Below are positions 11,616 through 23,697 of a stretch of 64,000 nucleotides of DNA, one piece after another. Every line of letters starts with the position of its first letter. Within the stretch, counting starts at the first letter, position 1. A program made the translations under genes and the position numbers. A model generated the notes under the pieces. That model was not told the origin of the DNA, made no database searches, and saw nothing but the letters and a program-made list of their open reading frames with translations. The stretch covers positions 23,168,358 through 23,232,357 of the forward strand of contig OY987244.1 of NCBI GenBank assembly GCA_963920765.1, read 5' to 3'. The stretch comes from Ulota crispa (taxonomy: Eukaryota > Streptophyta > Bryopsida > Orthotrichales > Orthotrichaceae).

Positions 11616-12160
11616 GAGCATCTCTAGCTTTGCACTTCAAGCTTAACACTTCAAGAGAAAATATCTATTTTTGAAAGGCACTCCAAATTCTTGTTCTCCA
11701 CCCTTGCACTTCAAGCTTAACACTTCAAGAGAAAATATCTATTTTTGAAAGGCACTCCAAATTCTTGTTCTCCACCCTTGCACTTCAAGCTTAACACTTC
11801 AAGAGAAAATATCTATTTTTGAAAGGCACTCCAAATTCTTGTTCTCCACCCTTGCACTTCAAGCTTAACACTTCAAGAGAAAGTATCTATTTTTGAAAGG
11901 CACTCAAAATTCTTGTTCTCCACCCTTGCACTTCAAACATGACCCTTGCACCCTAAAGCATACCTCATTAATAGTCATTTAACCGTTCACCAAGGGGAGT
12001 ATAAGATAAAGCTCATTAAACTTAAGATGAATAGTGTTTTGAAGGGTCATTGCTTTGACAAACTAGGATGGAGTGCCACGAGAGAATTTTGAGGGGCCCA
12101 AAGCGCTTACCATCCATGCTTGAAGTGTGTCAAACCCTAAGAGAGCAACTGGAGAGACGC
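11616..12160. mobile_element. GAGCATCTC-type element containing a 74-bp array
   Basis: Begins TTAGAGCATCTCTAGC. Its body (GGATAAAGCTCA(T/C)TAAACTTA-like segment, then AATAGTG...GAAGGGTCATTG) is shared with 47848-48130 and with the inverted pair at 53468-55037. The right end is poorly defined (AGAGCAACTGGAGAGACGCT). Non-coding. Confidence 0.5.
11631..11926. repeat. Tandem array, four copies of a 74-bp unit
   Basis: The unit starting TGCACTTCAAGCTTAACACT begins at 11631, 11705, 11779 and 11853, exactly 74 bp apart. The first three full units differ little. The fourth has AAGTATC for AAATATC and ACTCAAAAT for ACTCCAAAT. The start of a fifth follows at 11927 (TGCACTTCAAACATG). The near-identity suggests recent expansion. 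Confidence 0.93.
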
Positions 12161-13420
12161 TTGTAACCTTTTTTGGTTATCTTTTTGAAAGCTCATAAAA
12201 AAGACTTTCATTTCAGGATACCAAAGATACTAAATGTGATTTTCAAATTAGTAGCTCCAGTGGCTTTAAAAAACACTACTAGATCTGCTAAACATTAAAA
12301 CATGACAATAATCATCATAATTAATATAATCGGAAAATTTTTAAGTCTTAAATATCAAATGAAGGCCTATTAGCACTTGATGTCAAGTTCCACTAATACT
12401 CTTTTTTTTTTTTTTTGCAATTCAAGAAAACATGCGTTCATCTTACAGATTCACATATTTGCAATAAATCATGCACAAGGCTACTTTTAGAATTAAAATA
12501 ATAATTTGCATTCACCTTAAATTCAATTGGTATTATTGCTAAAATGTACACGTTGTTCCAATTTACCGATGTGGTGTTATTGGGGTGGTTTTGATAGTAC
12601 TTATGTAAATAATTGTAAGGAAGAATTCGATAAAAAGGTTTGCTAACTTTAGTTGCATTTGTGGGTGTTGCAAGACACACCGTTATAGAGATAGGAGGGA
12701 ACACGTTGCAAAAACCTAAACTTTGCTTGTAGAACTACTGTAGTGATTTTGCTCACATGAGAGAGGAAACTTGGGAGGGTGTGTTTCTAGTTGGAGTTGA
12801 ATTGATCAATCACGTGAATTTTTTAATGAGAGATAAAGAGATATTGGGTAGAAAAAAGCTGATTTTTTGTTGATTTGAATTAGCAAAATCTTTAGGTTTT
12901 TGTGGTGTATTTTCTGGACTACTTTTTGTAGGATGATTCAAATGCAAGAGTGTGCCTTCAAGCAAACCTTGGCAATTTTAGATAATAAATATGCAATTTT
13001 CGAAGAGAGTGCAACGATCTCTTCATAATGTTTAAGATTTTGGAATCTAAAAATTTACCAACTAACTTTGACGTCAGGTTATCATATAACTGAAATTGCA
13101 TACATTATTCACATGTTTTTGAGTTTAACCACAATTGAGAAGGAATTTTTTTATATGTGCCTAGTAGTTATAAAGCCACGTTCAACTGAATTTTAACCTT
13201 GCAAAAATAATAATTGAACTACAACACACCTACACAAAAAATTAGGAGATGTGTGGTATGCATTAGGGTGAAGGCATTTTTAGGCTACTACCGGTAGAGT
13301 TCTGACGTCCCCCAACCTGCTAGTATGCATTAGGATATGAGTACAAAACATCAAGAGATCCATATTTCATAAGGAGATCTCTCTATGTTTTGCTTCCAAA
13401 ATCCAAAATTATATGAATAC
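12161..13420. other. Intergenic DNA, nothing recognised
   Basis: AT-rich, with a T-run near 12402-12415. The segment 13325-13400 (CAAGAGATCCATATTTCATA, GGAGATCTCTCTATG) resembles 30190-30260, pointing to an older dispersed repeat. Confidence 0.4.
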
Positions 13421-13822
13421 TTGTAGGTTGAGAGCAGATTCGGCATAAAATAATTCCTTGAAATTTTGCCTAATTATTCTATAAATTATTTTTCAAAAAT
13501 GTTGCATGTCAAACAAACCAAAAAATTGAAATGTTGGATATTATACAAGTCATTAAGCTTAACCAACAATGAAAGGGCAAGGTTGGTTCCAAAAGGGCTC
13601 AATCTACTACAAATTTCTTACCAAGGGCTAATTTCAGAAAGTGGAAGATGCTTAGAAAAATGCTTTATTCTACTTTAAAAAATTGGTTGAATGCCAAATA
13701 ATAACAATTTTTTTTAAAAGTGCCTGGTCTTGTTTAATTATGAAATCAAATGCCACATTGATTTTTTCTCATAAAATAATCAATTTGGCAAAGACTTGCC
13801 GAATTTGCTCTCAACCTACAAT
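13421..13822. mobile_element. MITE, TTGTAGGTTGAGAGCA termini
   Basis: Left end TTGTAGGTTGAGAGCAGATT followed by CGGCA; right end TGCCGAATTTGCTCTCAACC followed by TACAA. About 400 bp, non-coding. Only one full copy seen. Confidence 0.75.
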
Positions 13823-13915
13823 AGTCTATTTTTAATCAAATGTGACATTAGACCTTGTTGACTTGCAATCTAGATTATCAAACAAGTTTTTTGAGTTATT
13901 GATGACCCTACATTA

Positions 13916-14164
13916 AACACCATATTTGTTAAATTGGGAAAAACAGAGGTACCAATTTATACTCCACCTCAAACCCAAAAAGTTTCTTTAAACCAAATTC
14001 ATAAGTGTCAAATTTAGCCTGAGCCACTAAGATTTTTTCCCTTGCAAATTCCTCCTCTCAGGTGAGGGCAAGTGCACCAAAAAAACGTTGCAAGCTCAAT
14101 TTGAGGTGATCACCTCAAAGTCCCAAAATGTACTCTTGTTCCCAATTTAACAAATATGGTGTTA
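13916..14164. mobile_element. About 250-bp MITE, TTTGTTAAATTGGGAAAAAC termini, copy 1
   Basis: Inverted ends AACACCATATTTGTTAAATT and AATTTAACAAATATGGTGTT. Body includes GAGCCACTAAGATTTTTTCC and CTCAGGTGAGGGCA. Other copies: 25701-25952 (inverted) and 42375-42632. Confidence 0.8.
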
Positions 14165-15826
14165 ATTAAGTGTATGGGACATTTAATGAAATATATTCTA
14201 CTATTCTAAACTACTTGAGAATTGACTTTTTCTAATCAATTTTAAGCTTGGCTTTACAGAGGCTGCACCATTAATGATGAGTCCAATGTGCTTCATTGAA
14301 TGATCAGTGTAAAGTACCTATTTACATGATGCAAAAGAAAAAAACACAAACATGAAAATGAGAGATAGGCTTGACAACTATCTTCATTATTACCAAAAAA
14401 AATTCGCTATGTGTGAGGTGCCCTATTATTTTTTGGTCCTTCTAAATTTCCATGCTAAAATGTTATTAACACTTGAAAGTCAAGTGTTGTCAAAGCAAAT
14501 ATCAATCAACCACTTTACGGTTGCCTTATCATTAAAGGGCCAACCCTTACAAAAAAAAAAACATTCAATGCATGGATTTGATATGTTGCTTAATCCTTTA
14601 GTATCCCAAATGTCCATATTTTAGATCAAGATTAAGAATAGAATGTTTCAAAGTTGATGTTTTGAACAAACAGTGTCTAATTCTTTTAAAGTGATGCTAA
14701 AGTTCTTAAATTAAAACAACCCCCTTTTATGAAAATTTCAATAAAAGCAAGGTAAAGAATATATATTTCCTAAGCAAAACTAGTGTGCAAAAGTAATAAA
14801 AAAAAATGACATGAAAATTTCACAATAAAAATTCTTCAAGAAGCTATTTTGACACCTTGTAGTTGGTCACAATCAACTGAAATTTCAAATTCTAAAATAA
14901 GCATTCTAGCATTCACTTGTCATTTATTCAAGAACACAACAATACCACAAGATTGAGATGCAAAACAATAATACATTTTTGTGTAGATGCAAGTAGTTGC
15001 ATCTAAATGGAAACAAAACTAAAATAGAACTACGGACATTACCACATCTATACTATAAAGAGCAAGTTGTTCACATGTCTCATGATATAATTCTTTGTTA
15101 ACACCACAAGTTCTAATGGAATCTAGAAATGGAAAGGCACCTAAAGGGAGGGTGAAAAGTCATTGGAGTGTTTTCTAAATTCTCTTTTATAAGTTTGAAA
15201 TTCTCTATCATAAAGTATAAGATGCCAAACATTGGGTGTATGTTATGTCACCCAAGATTTGAAATTCAAAAAGGGGTAGGGAAAGGAAAATGCAAGAAAA
15301 GGGGTGGTAAAAAGTCACTTGAAAAGTCAAAAGAAATTAAGAGAAACACAACTCAAAGCATGCACGAGGCATACTTGTAAATAAAAAGGAGAAGTACATG
15401 CCATCATTTTCATAGAGCTTATTCCACACGTCACTCATGAATGATAAACAAGCAACTACACTTCAACAAACATTGTCCTTGTAACTTTGACTTGCTTTTT
15501 GAATAAGGTACCTACTCACACTTCCTCAAGGTAGTTCCTCTTGATGTAAAGCCTCCTCTCCTACGACCAATAAAAAACTCCCCTACAACCAATAAACAAT
15601 TTCTTGTTCTTACTAAACTTTTGAGTTATAATGCTCAAGCGGAAAAAATACATTTACTTATTTTATTAGTCTTGTGCCAACTTCCACGTTGGATGCGCAG
15701 AGCATACTTCAAAGAAACCACGGTTTCTCAAGATTCTTACCATTCTTCTTTTCATTTCCTCTCTTTTCAACTAGCTTTCCTCGGAGGAGGTTTGCTCGTA
15801 AGCAAGAACACAGTTTTTAATCAGCG
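14165..15826. other. Intergenic DNA, nothing firmly recognised
   Basis: AT-rich. A frame at 15621-15845 is not supported by homology and runs into the next MITE. The block 15480-15560 resembles 37490-37560, so part of this stretch is an old dispersed repeat. Confidence 0.4.
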
Positions 15827-16154
15827 TAAGGTAGGAGGCTTATAAATGGATCGTCCAAGGGCTGAAACTAAATTTTGAATTTTGTGGAGACAAAACTTCT
15901 TGAAATATTTTTCAGTAAATTCCCCTTCAAAGACAAGAGGAGTTGACATTTGACCCAAATTGTTTCATATTTTTTGAAGTTTTGTGAAATTAGTTATAAA
16001 TTTCTGAATTAAAATGACATAGGGCTCTAAAATGGATCACCTCTTCAAATGTACATTTTCTTTTCTGTACAGCCTATGTAAAACAACATGTACAACAATA
16101 ATACATTTGATAAGGTGATCCATTTTAGAGCCTGAGCCGAATTAGAACCTCCTA
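15827..16154. mobile_element. MITE, TAAGGTAG(G/A)(A/C)GGCT subfamily, copy 1
   Basis: Starts TAAGGTAGGAGGCTTATAAA and ends in inverted GAACCTCCTA. In inverted orientation it matches 24751-25079, sharing TTGGGTTAGATGTCAA-like and TTTCAAGAAGTTT-like segments. An internal hairpin is formed around GTACATTTTC and TGTAC. Confidence 0.65.
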
Positions 16155-17750
16155 GCGTGATAGCAAAGTGCTTCTTCAATGGCTAAAGATTGTACGTCGT
16201 ACGTCGTAGGAACGTCCGTCATGGCATGATTACTGACAACTCGAACGGACAGCTTCTGTAAAAGGACGCCATAGCCAATGCAAGTACTACGGCGACGAAC
16301 AAAAGCCTCCGGGATTCAAAGTCCGCAGATATGGCGGCCATGGCTTCGTTGTACGTTTTTTCTTCCGTTGCTCCTACTGAAGCCGTTTGCAATTATATTC
16401 CGTCGTTCTGAGTGCGTTTCACTGAACAAAAAAACGACGAGAGTGTTATAACTTAGCTTAGTTCTTGGCGCTCTACGTTAGCTATTTTTTAAATCACTAA
16501 ATTGGAGTGCAATGGCCGAAGGACTGCATATGTTGAAGCCGCTATGGTGATTGTGTCAGCGTTCCTTTGCACGCACATGATGCTGTACTCGAACTTATGC
16601 GGCAATTTGTCATGGTTTGTACTTTAGGACATCCAGTGATCCAGTGAGAGTCCGTGATCGTCCATGACGCTACCGTAGCAGTAGTCCTGCCATGTTTTCA
16701 CATCTCATGCACGCAGTCGGCTCTGTTTTTTTGGCTTTCTAACAAACCGTTAAATGCTATTTATGTTTTCTTGTTGCACTTCGTAACACATTTTCCTCTT
16801 TGAATGCACAAATTCGGCATGATCTGAGCTTTACAAGTACTTCATTTTCTATCGTGCTACCGTAGCAATCCTCACTTCGTTATCGTATTGAAGCCGTTCC
16901 AGTGCACGCGACGGTTGTTATTGGAGTAATTCATTCTGCATAAATTTCTTTGATATTTCCCTTTCATTCAGGTTTATTTCTGAGAGGAGCGTGAATTGAG
17001 GTGACTCAATTTAGTCTGGAGTGGTCCAGGACTACTTACTCGAGGTTGCGGAGTGGCAGTTTTGCTAGTCACGAAATTTAACAAAGGGACGGACTCTTGT
17101 TAATACGAAATTTATCTTTCTCCTTTAGTATGAGGTAACCTTGTTAGGACCGCGATGCTTCTTTTTTTCTCTTTTGAACGCGATGCTTCTCGTCACAAAA
17201 ATGCGGTTCTTATTCATAAGCAGCAGCTTCCGTCGTTAAAAGTCACGCCGAAATCGACCAATGAACTGTCTTTTTCTGCCGGTCTCAAGATTCTGAAATT
17301 ACGGAGACAAGGTATTAATAGTTTCATACAAGAGTCGTCCAAAAATGGATCACTCGAAGCACTGACAAAAAAATAGCTTTCGATTTACGAATTCAAGAAA
17401 CGCTAGCATAAGTTTCTTATAATCTGGTTTGCGCTTTTCGTCCCGGTAAATTTCATTCAACGAAGGTATCGTGACACTATGTCCGCCGTCAATATCCATT
17501 TGTCTAATTCCGATCGTTCTCCCTTGATGGAGAATCACCGACCCTAGAGAGAAATGGTTCTCAAAGGAACACTAATGATCTAATTCTTCCAGACTTTCAA
17601 TTGAACAGATGTCTGCAACAATTGTCTGGAATCAAGAAAAGAGCAACTGTTGCTAGAATCAACATACAGTGGCAGCAACATTCTTGATTCATCTGGTGTA
17701 TTACGAAGACGGGAGATGTATGTATCTGTGAGCTGATTAAAGGCTTCAAA
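16155..17750 (+). promoter_or_regulatory. 5' flank and leader of the GT92 gene
   Basis: Noticeably less AT-rich, with CpG-containing words (TACGTCGTACGTCGTAGG near 16195), unlike the repeats around it. It probably holds the promoter and 5' leader, but no transcription start, TATA box or leader intron could be placed. A 73-codon ATG-started frame at 17155-17376 could be an upstream ORF if transcription begins before it. Confidence 0.4.
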
Positions 17751-20700
17751 ATGTCTGGACATGGATGGAAACCAAGCAAGCCGGCAGCCAGGCCATCAAC
17801 AAACAACAGATCATCGGAGATTGCACGAGTGATACTCTTCTCAATACTCCTGGCGGTCTTATTCCAGTTTCCAATGTCAGCCGTTCATCGTTCCCAGGTC
17901 GAGAGATTCTCCCGCTCAGTAGAGCCGGAGGCTGGTGAACCGGAATCCGCTTATTCATCTGCTATCGTTGAACAGAGCAGAGCAGTACGACAACGAGCAT
18001 ATCAGCCAACGTCCATACCGCACTACGCTTTCATCAAGTTCAGTTCGTATCGAGTTTCGCTGAAGACCTTCCATGTAGTCGGGATCTCAGCACAGGTTGT
18101 CCGTGACTGGGACAGACAGAAAGTCGTGCACACTTGTGAGTGGCACTCGGCTTCAAATGGAAGCCAACTGAATTCGAGTGTGATTGTTGCGAATGCGAGC
18201 ATGCTTTACATTCCATTTGATGAGAATGGGGCGACGTACGTTCCTGCCATCGTGAATTGCACTTTTGGCGACGACGTTGGTGCTGATGGTCATGGCGGGC
18301 AGCTTGTCATTAGGGTTTCCTTGACGTACCATCGATGGGAAAAGGATGTTCCTTCTGTTGTTCTTGATGAACACAACGGTGACGTCGCATTATTTCTCAA
18401 GCCTCCGAAAGAGGTACCGATCAAATCTCTACACATTTTGTCTTCCTTTCAATAGAATTTAGGGAAAATTTCACGGATACCCCTGAAGTTTGCAATAATT
18501 TCATAGATACCCCTGCTTTTTCAGAAATATCACAAATACCCTTGGACCAAAAAATTTAGGTGTTTGTTTTGTTGTGCATGTCACTCCCTTCCTTTCTTTG
18601 TGCACACGCATAACAAGAACATAGTAGTGTGCGCACAAAGGTTGAAGGAAGTGACGTGCATAACAAAGCAAATGTCTAAAATTTGTGGTCCAAAGGTATT
18701 TGTGATATTTCTGAAAAAGCATGGGTATCTATGAAAATATTGCAAACTCTACGGGTATCTATGAAAATATTGCAAACTTTAGGGGTATCCATGAAATTTT
18801 CTCTAGAATTAAATGGCATTCAATTGGATGTCGATCCCCAGGTGCGGCTCTTGAAAATGATTCATTGATATGCTTTTTGCACGTTTTTCTAAACTAAATC
18901 AGAACTTTTTAGTTGATTGCGAATTTTATCAAGAAATGGAGTAAGACTAGTGGTTTTAAGTAGTCCTCCTCTCAACCATGGACACTAGTAAGTACTTTCA
19001 ACACTCTATGTTACCAAAATAGATATCTAACACCGAGATGTCAAACGTTTACAGAAACCTCACAAGTATGCCTTCTGTGGACCTCCGATGCACGGCCACG
19101 TGAATGCCGATTGGATTAAAGCTTGGCTCCTTTATCACAACCACATATGGAAGGGTAATGCACTGTTTTTCTTTTACAATGTGGGAGGCCTGCGGGATGA
19201 CGAGCGGCACCATTTCAAGGAGTTTGTCGAGGCGGGGATTCTCCACATCACAGATCTGGCGAGCACTCAAATTCAGAGTTTGTATCCGGCCTGGTATTAC
19301 CATCAAATCTTGTTTATCAACGATTGCTTCCAACGAGCGCAATTCCTTGCAGATTACGTTTTCTTCTTCGATTTTGATGAGTTTTTACAGGTACAAAGAA
19401 AATTATTGAACTACTGTTGCAACTTACCTTTTTTTTTGGGTCTAATGCTGCTTTAATACGTGTATCAACGTTAGATTGCCAATTTTTTATACTTAGATTC
19501 ATCAGTTTGCTAATCCTCCTACACCAACCGATTAGCACCAATAAGCAAACTAGTAAGGTGTCCATAAAGTAGAAAAAATAAACCAACGTGTTATTTGTCT
19601 ACACGTCCAAGCTTTTGAGGCAGGTTTCAGGGTAACTTACTACCACATCATTGGAGCATGCAATTTATCATTCATACCATTTTTATGGTCATTATCAATT
19701 TGTTCCCCTCTAAATTGGAAGAATTTTCATTTTTTTTTGTTGGTTCCACAAAAAAAAAGGTGGACATCCTATCTATCATTGAAACACAATCATGTGAATA
19801 GTGCTATCATCAAGCTGTAACCATACTCTATAAAGGTGGTGATCTACTTTATAACTAAGAGGCTAGCAAAAATAAATGTAAAGTTTTTATTTTTTCAGTC
19901 AGGTGAAATCAATACAAACTCATTAACAAACACAAGTTCAAAAAGTGCTTGTATTTAGTAATTAGTTCCAGTTATGAAGAGATATTTGCATTGTGAGTTA
20001 CGAGTAATGTTAGTAAAGTCGTTATAGTCCAAAGATTTCCTAATGACACTCTTAACACCAAGTGACAAACATATCATTAGCTAAATGACACTACTTGGTT
20101 GCCATTTAATTGACAAGTAGCCACTAACACAAAGAGCAATATTGTAAGAATCAAGTTGTTTTAACTCTTAAACATTTGAAAGACCTTTGTAGTCAATACA
20201 ATACAAGGTATTTTTCTAGTATTTGGATTAGATCCACACCTTTCCTATTTGAGATTAATAAAGAATTGAAATATAGATCAATGCAATTTTATTGGGTTAT
20301 TTGAGATCCCAAATTAAAACTTTTCATTTGTAGTAAACGCCAATTGTATGGTAAGTATATCTACTATGCCCATGGGACGTTTGAGGATTAAATGACGGTT
20401 GTGATGTGATTTGTCTTTAAACCCTTTAGAGACCACCAAACCATATTTTGGTTCGAGAGAGTAGTTTTTGGCCTATATAGTAAAATTACTCAACAATTTG
20501 GAAAACGATCTTGAAGAATGCTTGTGATCACAATTTTTTTGCATCCAACCCAAAAAACAACAATAGAATCAGATACGGGAGTTGATAAATAATGGTGTTT
20601 ATACATCATGGCCTCAAAATACGTATCCATATTTGGTCAAAGATGGATCAAAGCAACAACACAATACATCAAACATCCAAGAAGAATGCCACATTTCAAT

Positions 20701-22355
20701 TGTGCAATCTTAAAAAAATTCAAATTGCTCAAGGAATACGCTTGTATTGTTTCTCTATATGGTAGTAGTACATGTACTATTTGAAAATCCATTGAAATGA
20801 TGCTATCAATTTGTTTTTAAAAAAATTTATCCTCCATTTAAGGCCAATTCTTGATTGCTTTCACCGATTGGATTTTTTGTAACAATTATCAAATTTCTTG
20901 AAGGTTTAGGGTAGCAAAGAAAATGGGATTCTTGACCCTTTTTGTTCACTTAGCTACACCTTGTGATTGCTATTTTTGTTTATTTTGAGTGAAACTAGTC
21001 TTGTTGGAAAGGTGGGAAACTTTGCTTTCTAGAAATGTAAGGCTCTTCTCAATCAAAGCTTGCATGAAGTGTTAACATTCAAAACCACACAAGCATGAAA
21101 ACTAGAGGTTCTCCACATATGGCTCACTCAATCATTATAATATTTCACCTTCAACAATAGATGTAGTTGAAATTTTGATGAATTGCAACAAATGATGGTG
21201 TCTTTCACATTTGTATAGTTGGATTATTCAACTTAGGTCCATATTTGATTCAAATGCACATCTAATCTTATTGCCTCAATTTCTAGTGCATTTTGGGAAA
21301 ATATGTGTGGTCTTTAAAGGGTTAAGGTATGAAGAGTAAGGTAGAAGAACCTAAAAGTGACACTAGTAGTTTAGTGGCATTTAGAAATAAACCTAAAGCT
21401 GCATGCTCCTGCATGGCTGCACCCAAACAAGACATGCAGGCATCCAAACCAAACATGCAAGTTAACATAAAGGAACATAAATTGTGTAGGTGACGGTCTA
21501 AGATTGGATGTGAGATGGTCTTTTTGTTGTTGTGACACAGTCTCTTTGTTGTCACATTTTTGGGGGTCTAGTGTCTACAATAGGTCAGTCTAGGCGTCTA
21601 GGGAGTTACCTTCAACAATTCATAATTTATTTATACAATCTCAAAAATTCCAAAAAAAATTTACTTACATTTGTGACCATTTACTAACAAGCGCATGCCA
21701 TTAGATTCTCAAAACGCCCTCAAAACCATCACATCTGAAGTAAGTGTCACTTTTAGGTTCTTCTACCTTAGTGTTGTTCTAAGTACCTACTCTCTTACTT
21801 GTGCTTATGGATAAAAAGAGTTGTTTTTCTTGACTGCTTTGAACACAGATCCGTCCTCCACTGACTCTGGATGGCCTGCTGGACGAGCACAAACACCTCC
21901 CCTGGATCTCCGTGGGCAACGTTCCCGCCGACATCGCTCACTGCGCTGCCCCAGATACAAGCCCAATGGGGGACCAGCAGCAGCAGCAGTACGCCGTGGA
22001 ACGAATGCTGTGGCACTACAGCCAACCGGAGTGCCAGAGCTTCGACGAGGACCCGTGGGTGTGCTTCGCTCAAATCGGGCGGCGCAAGTGGATCGCCAAC
22101 ACCAAGTTCGCCATCCTCGGGGGCGTGCACCGCGCCGCTCAGCCAGCCGAGGGCGGACTCCAAGTGAACGGCTCCGAGGCCCGCGTGCTCCACTTCCACG
22201 GGGTTCTCGACCCTTCCAAACGTGTGTGCAGCCATCTGGAAGCGGAGAGCAACCTGGGTCACATGGAACGCGACGAGACCATCAAGCTCGCCTTGGCTCA
22301 AGCCAAACTTTTGCCTCTCAAACGAACAGTCACCACTGCTGCGAGGTACCGGTAG
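17751..22355 (+). CDS. GT92 family glycosyltransferase, galactan synthase (GALS)-related
   Basis: Exons 17751-18413, 19055-19390 and 21849-22355, all phase 0 with GT/AG borders, encode 501 residues. Layout: short cytosolic tail; one signal-anchor helix at about 24-43; stem and lumenal part with several N-glycosylation sequons (NGS, NSS, NAS, NCT); then the GT92/DUF23 catalytic domain with a KYAFCGPPMHG start (225-235), a WLLYH segment, YYHQ...FINDC, and the metal-binding DFDEF (327-331); then YAVERMLW (381-388), GRRKW and a C-terminal LHFHGV block. GALS enzymes add beta-1,4-galactose to pectic galactan in the Golgi from UDP-galactose. The family is clear; the exact acceptor is inferred. Length is near the usual 490-520. 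Oddities: a Gln-5 run at 376-380; introns packed with transposon relics; the end of the last exon is repeated twice more downstream with open frames. Start: first ATG of an open exon, giving a good type II membrane topology. Confidence 0.88.
18461..18804. mobile_element. Long-TIR MITE in GT92 intron 1, AGGGAAAATTTCA type
   Basis: Inverted arms of roughly 90-110 bp built from ATACCCCT / GGGTATC words; ends AGGGAAAATTTCACGGATAC and GTATCCATGAAATTTTCTCT. The right arm contains a 30-bp direct duplication (GGGTATCTATGAAAATATTG). Second copy at 28567-28889. The long terminal repeats resemble Mutator-like MITEs, but no target duplication was resolved. Confidence 0.7.
20161..20391. mobile_element. 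About 230-bp TTAA-class MITE, copy 1, GT92 intron 2
   Basis: Ends TTAACTCTTAAACAT and GGGACGTTTGAGGATTAA. Body includes CAATACAATACAAGGTATTT and TTTGAGATCCCAAATTAAAA. Copies at 27033-27273, 41766-41996 and 46295-46517. Non-coding. Confidence 0.75.
20417..21325 (+). mobile_element. About 0.92-kb TTAA-class element, GT92 intron 2
   Basis: Ends TTAAACCCTTTAGAGACCAC and GTGTGGTCTTTAAAGGGTTA+A. Colinear with 29100-30042 and 46714-47628, including CTTAGCTACACCTTGTGATT and GAAACTAGTCTTGTTGGAAA. It begins 25 bp after the preceding TTAA-class MITE. No transposase. Confidence 0.8.
21337..21770 (-). mobile_element. MITE, TAAGGTAGAAG(C/A)ACC subfamily, copy 2, inverted
   Basis: TAAGGTAGAAGAACCTAAAA at the left and TTTTAGGTTCTTCTACCTTA at the right. 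Inverted relative of 7004-7423. It ends 78 bp upstream of the exon 3 acceptor (21849), so it abuts the splicing signals. It is the third element in intron 2 (19391-21848). Confidence 0.78.
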
Positions 22356-22468
22356 TAAACTGTTCAAAAAACAGTACTGTCTATTGAAATTTAGTGTTTT
22401 CACCCTAGAATGTGACTTAATTCTAGTCCTCATTTAGTTGAAAATGTGTGTTCATGTTGAATAATACA

Positions 22469-22636
22469 CAGCGAAGTCTTTCAGATTTCCCTGTGTGATT
22501 TCAGGAATTCTACACAAGGAAATGAGAGACAGGGAAAAATCATAGAAGAAATACACTGAAATGTTGGACATCTCACAGGGAAAACGTGAAGAATTCCTGA
22601 AATCACACAGGGAAATCAAAAAGACTTTGCGGTGAT
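22469..22636. mobile_element. Hairpin insert in unit 1 of the GT92 3' repeat
   Basis: About 168 bp with inverted arms of 40-50 bp around GATTTCCCTGTGTGATTTCA and TGAAATCACACAGGGAAATC. Absent from the same position of units 2 and 3 (GTTGAACAATGCTATAGTGC), so it is a clean presence/absence insertion. It lies in the likely 3' UTR. Confidence 0.75.
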
Positions 22637-22952
22637 ACTGTAGTGCAGCAGGGTGCATTATCTAGGGTAATATTTTTGATTTCTGGTGGAGGTTTCGTTC
22701 ACAATTAATATTATAATTCATGCTGACATCTAGTGTTCAATAACATTAAAATCGTTGTTGACATTTTAGAGTTACAGTTTGTAATTGGTGTTGCAAGCAT
22801 TAAATGTCATTGTTAGTGTAAGGTAGGAAGGTTGGATCACATGAAACGCGACGAGACAATCAAGCTTGCCTTGGCTCAAGCCAAACTGTTACCTCTCAAA
22901 CAAAAAGTCACTGCTGCTGCGAGGTACCGGTAAACTGTTCAAAAAATAGTAC

Positions 22953-23288
22953 TAAGGTAGCGACAGCCTCTCCGTGAGTCCCTATTGGGGGTTGCCTATG
23001 CGCCAAATTTGTGTTAGTGAATGATAAATACAAAAAAAATTGGTTGTGGGTGACAAAGTGCTTCAGTAAGCAACTTTTTTTAGCATCTCTTATACACGAT
23101 TATACATTTTCAGTGATTTTGGATTTTTAAAAATCTTTGTGCACAAATGCTTGCAGATGAAACTTTTAAATTGATGCCAATATTTTTGATTTCCTCTTCC
23201 TAACTTGACAATAATTTTTTCAAAGTTCATCAATTGATTATCCTACTCCAAAATCCTCAGTTTCATGCTTATGGGTGTTGCTACCTTA
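22953..23288. mobile_element. MITE, TAAGGTAGCGAC subfamily, copy 1 (unit 2)
   Basis: Ends TAAGGTAGCGACAGCC and GGGTGTTGCTACCTTA. It sits just after the duplicated stop codon, at AGTAC | ATGAAATTTAGTG, a point where unit 1 has AGTACTGTCTATTGAAATTT. Confidence 0.8.
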
Positions 23289-23697
23289 ATGAAATTTAGT
23301 GTTATCATTTGCCCTATAATGTAATTTGATTCTAGACAATCCTTATTTAGTTGAAAATTTGTGTTCATGTTGAACAATGCTATAGTGCAAGGTGAATTAT
23401 CTAGGTAAAACTTTTGATTTCCGGTGGAGGTTTAGTTCATAATTAATATAATTCATGCTGGCATCTATTCATTCTAGTGTTTGATAGCATCAAAATTGTT
23501 GTTGATATTTTAGAGTTACAGTTTGTAATTGGTGTTGCCAACACTAAATATCATTGTTAGTGTAAGGTAGAAGGCTCATAAACTGTGCAAATGCAACGAG
23601 AAGATCAAGCTTGCCTTGGCTCAAGCCAAACTGTTACCTCTCAAACGAACAGTCACTGCTGCTGTGAGGTATTGGTAAACTATTCAAAAAATAGTAC

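Noticed and set aside
11631-11926. CRISPR-like array
   Set aside because: The repeats are contiguous 74-bp units without unique spacers, in plant DNA.
21795-22433. Long antisense and alternative-frame ORFs over GT92 exon 3
   Set aside because: Shadows of the GC-rich true exon, which has the GT92 motifs and correct splice phase.
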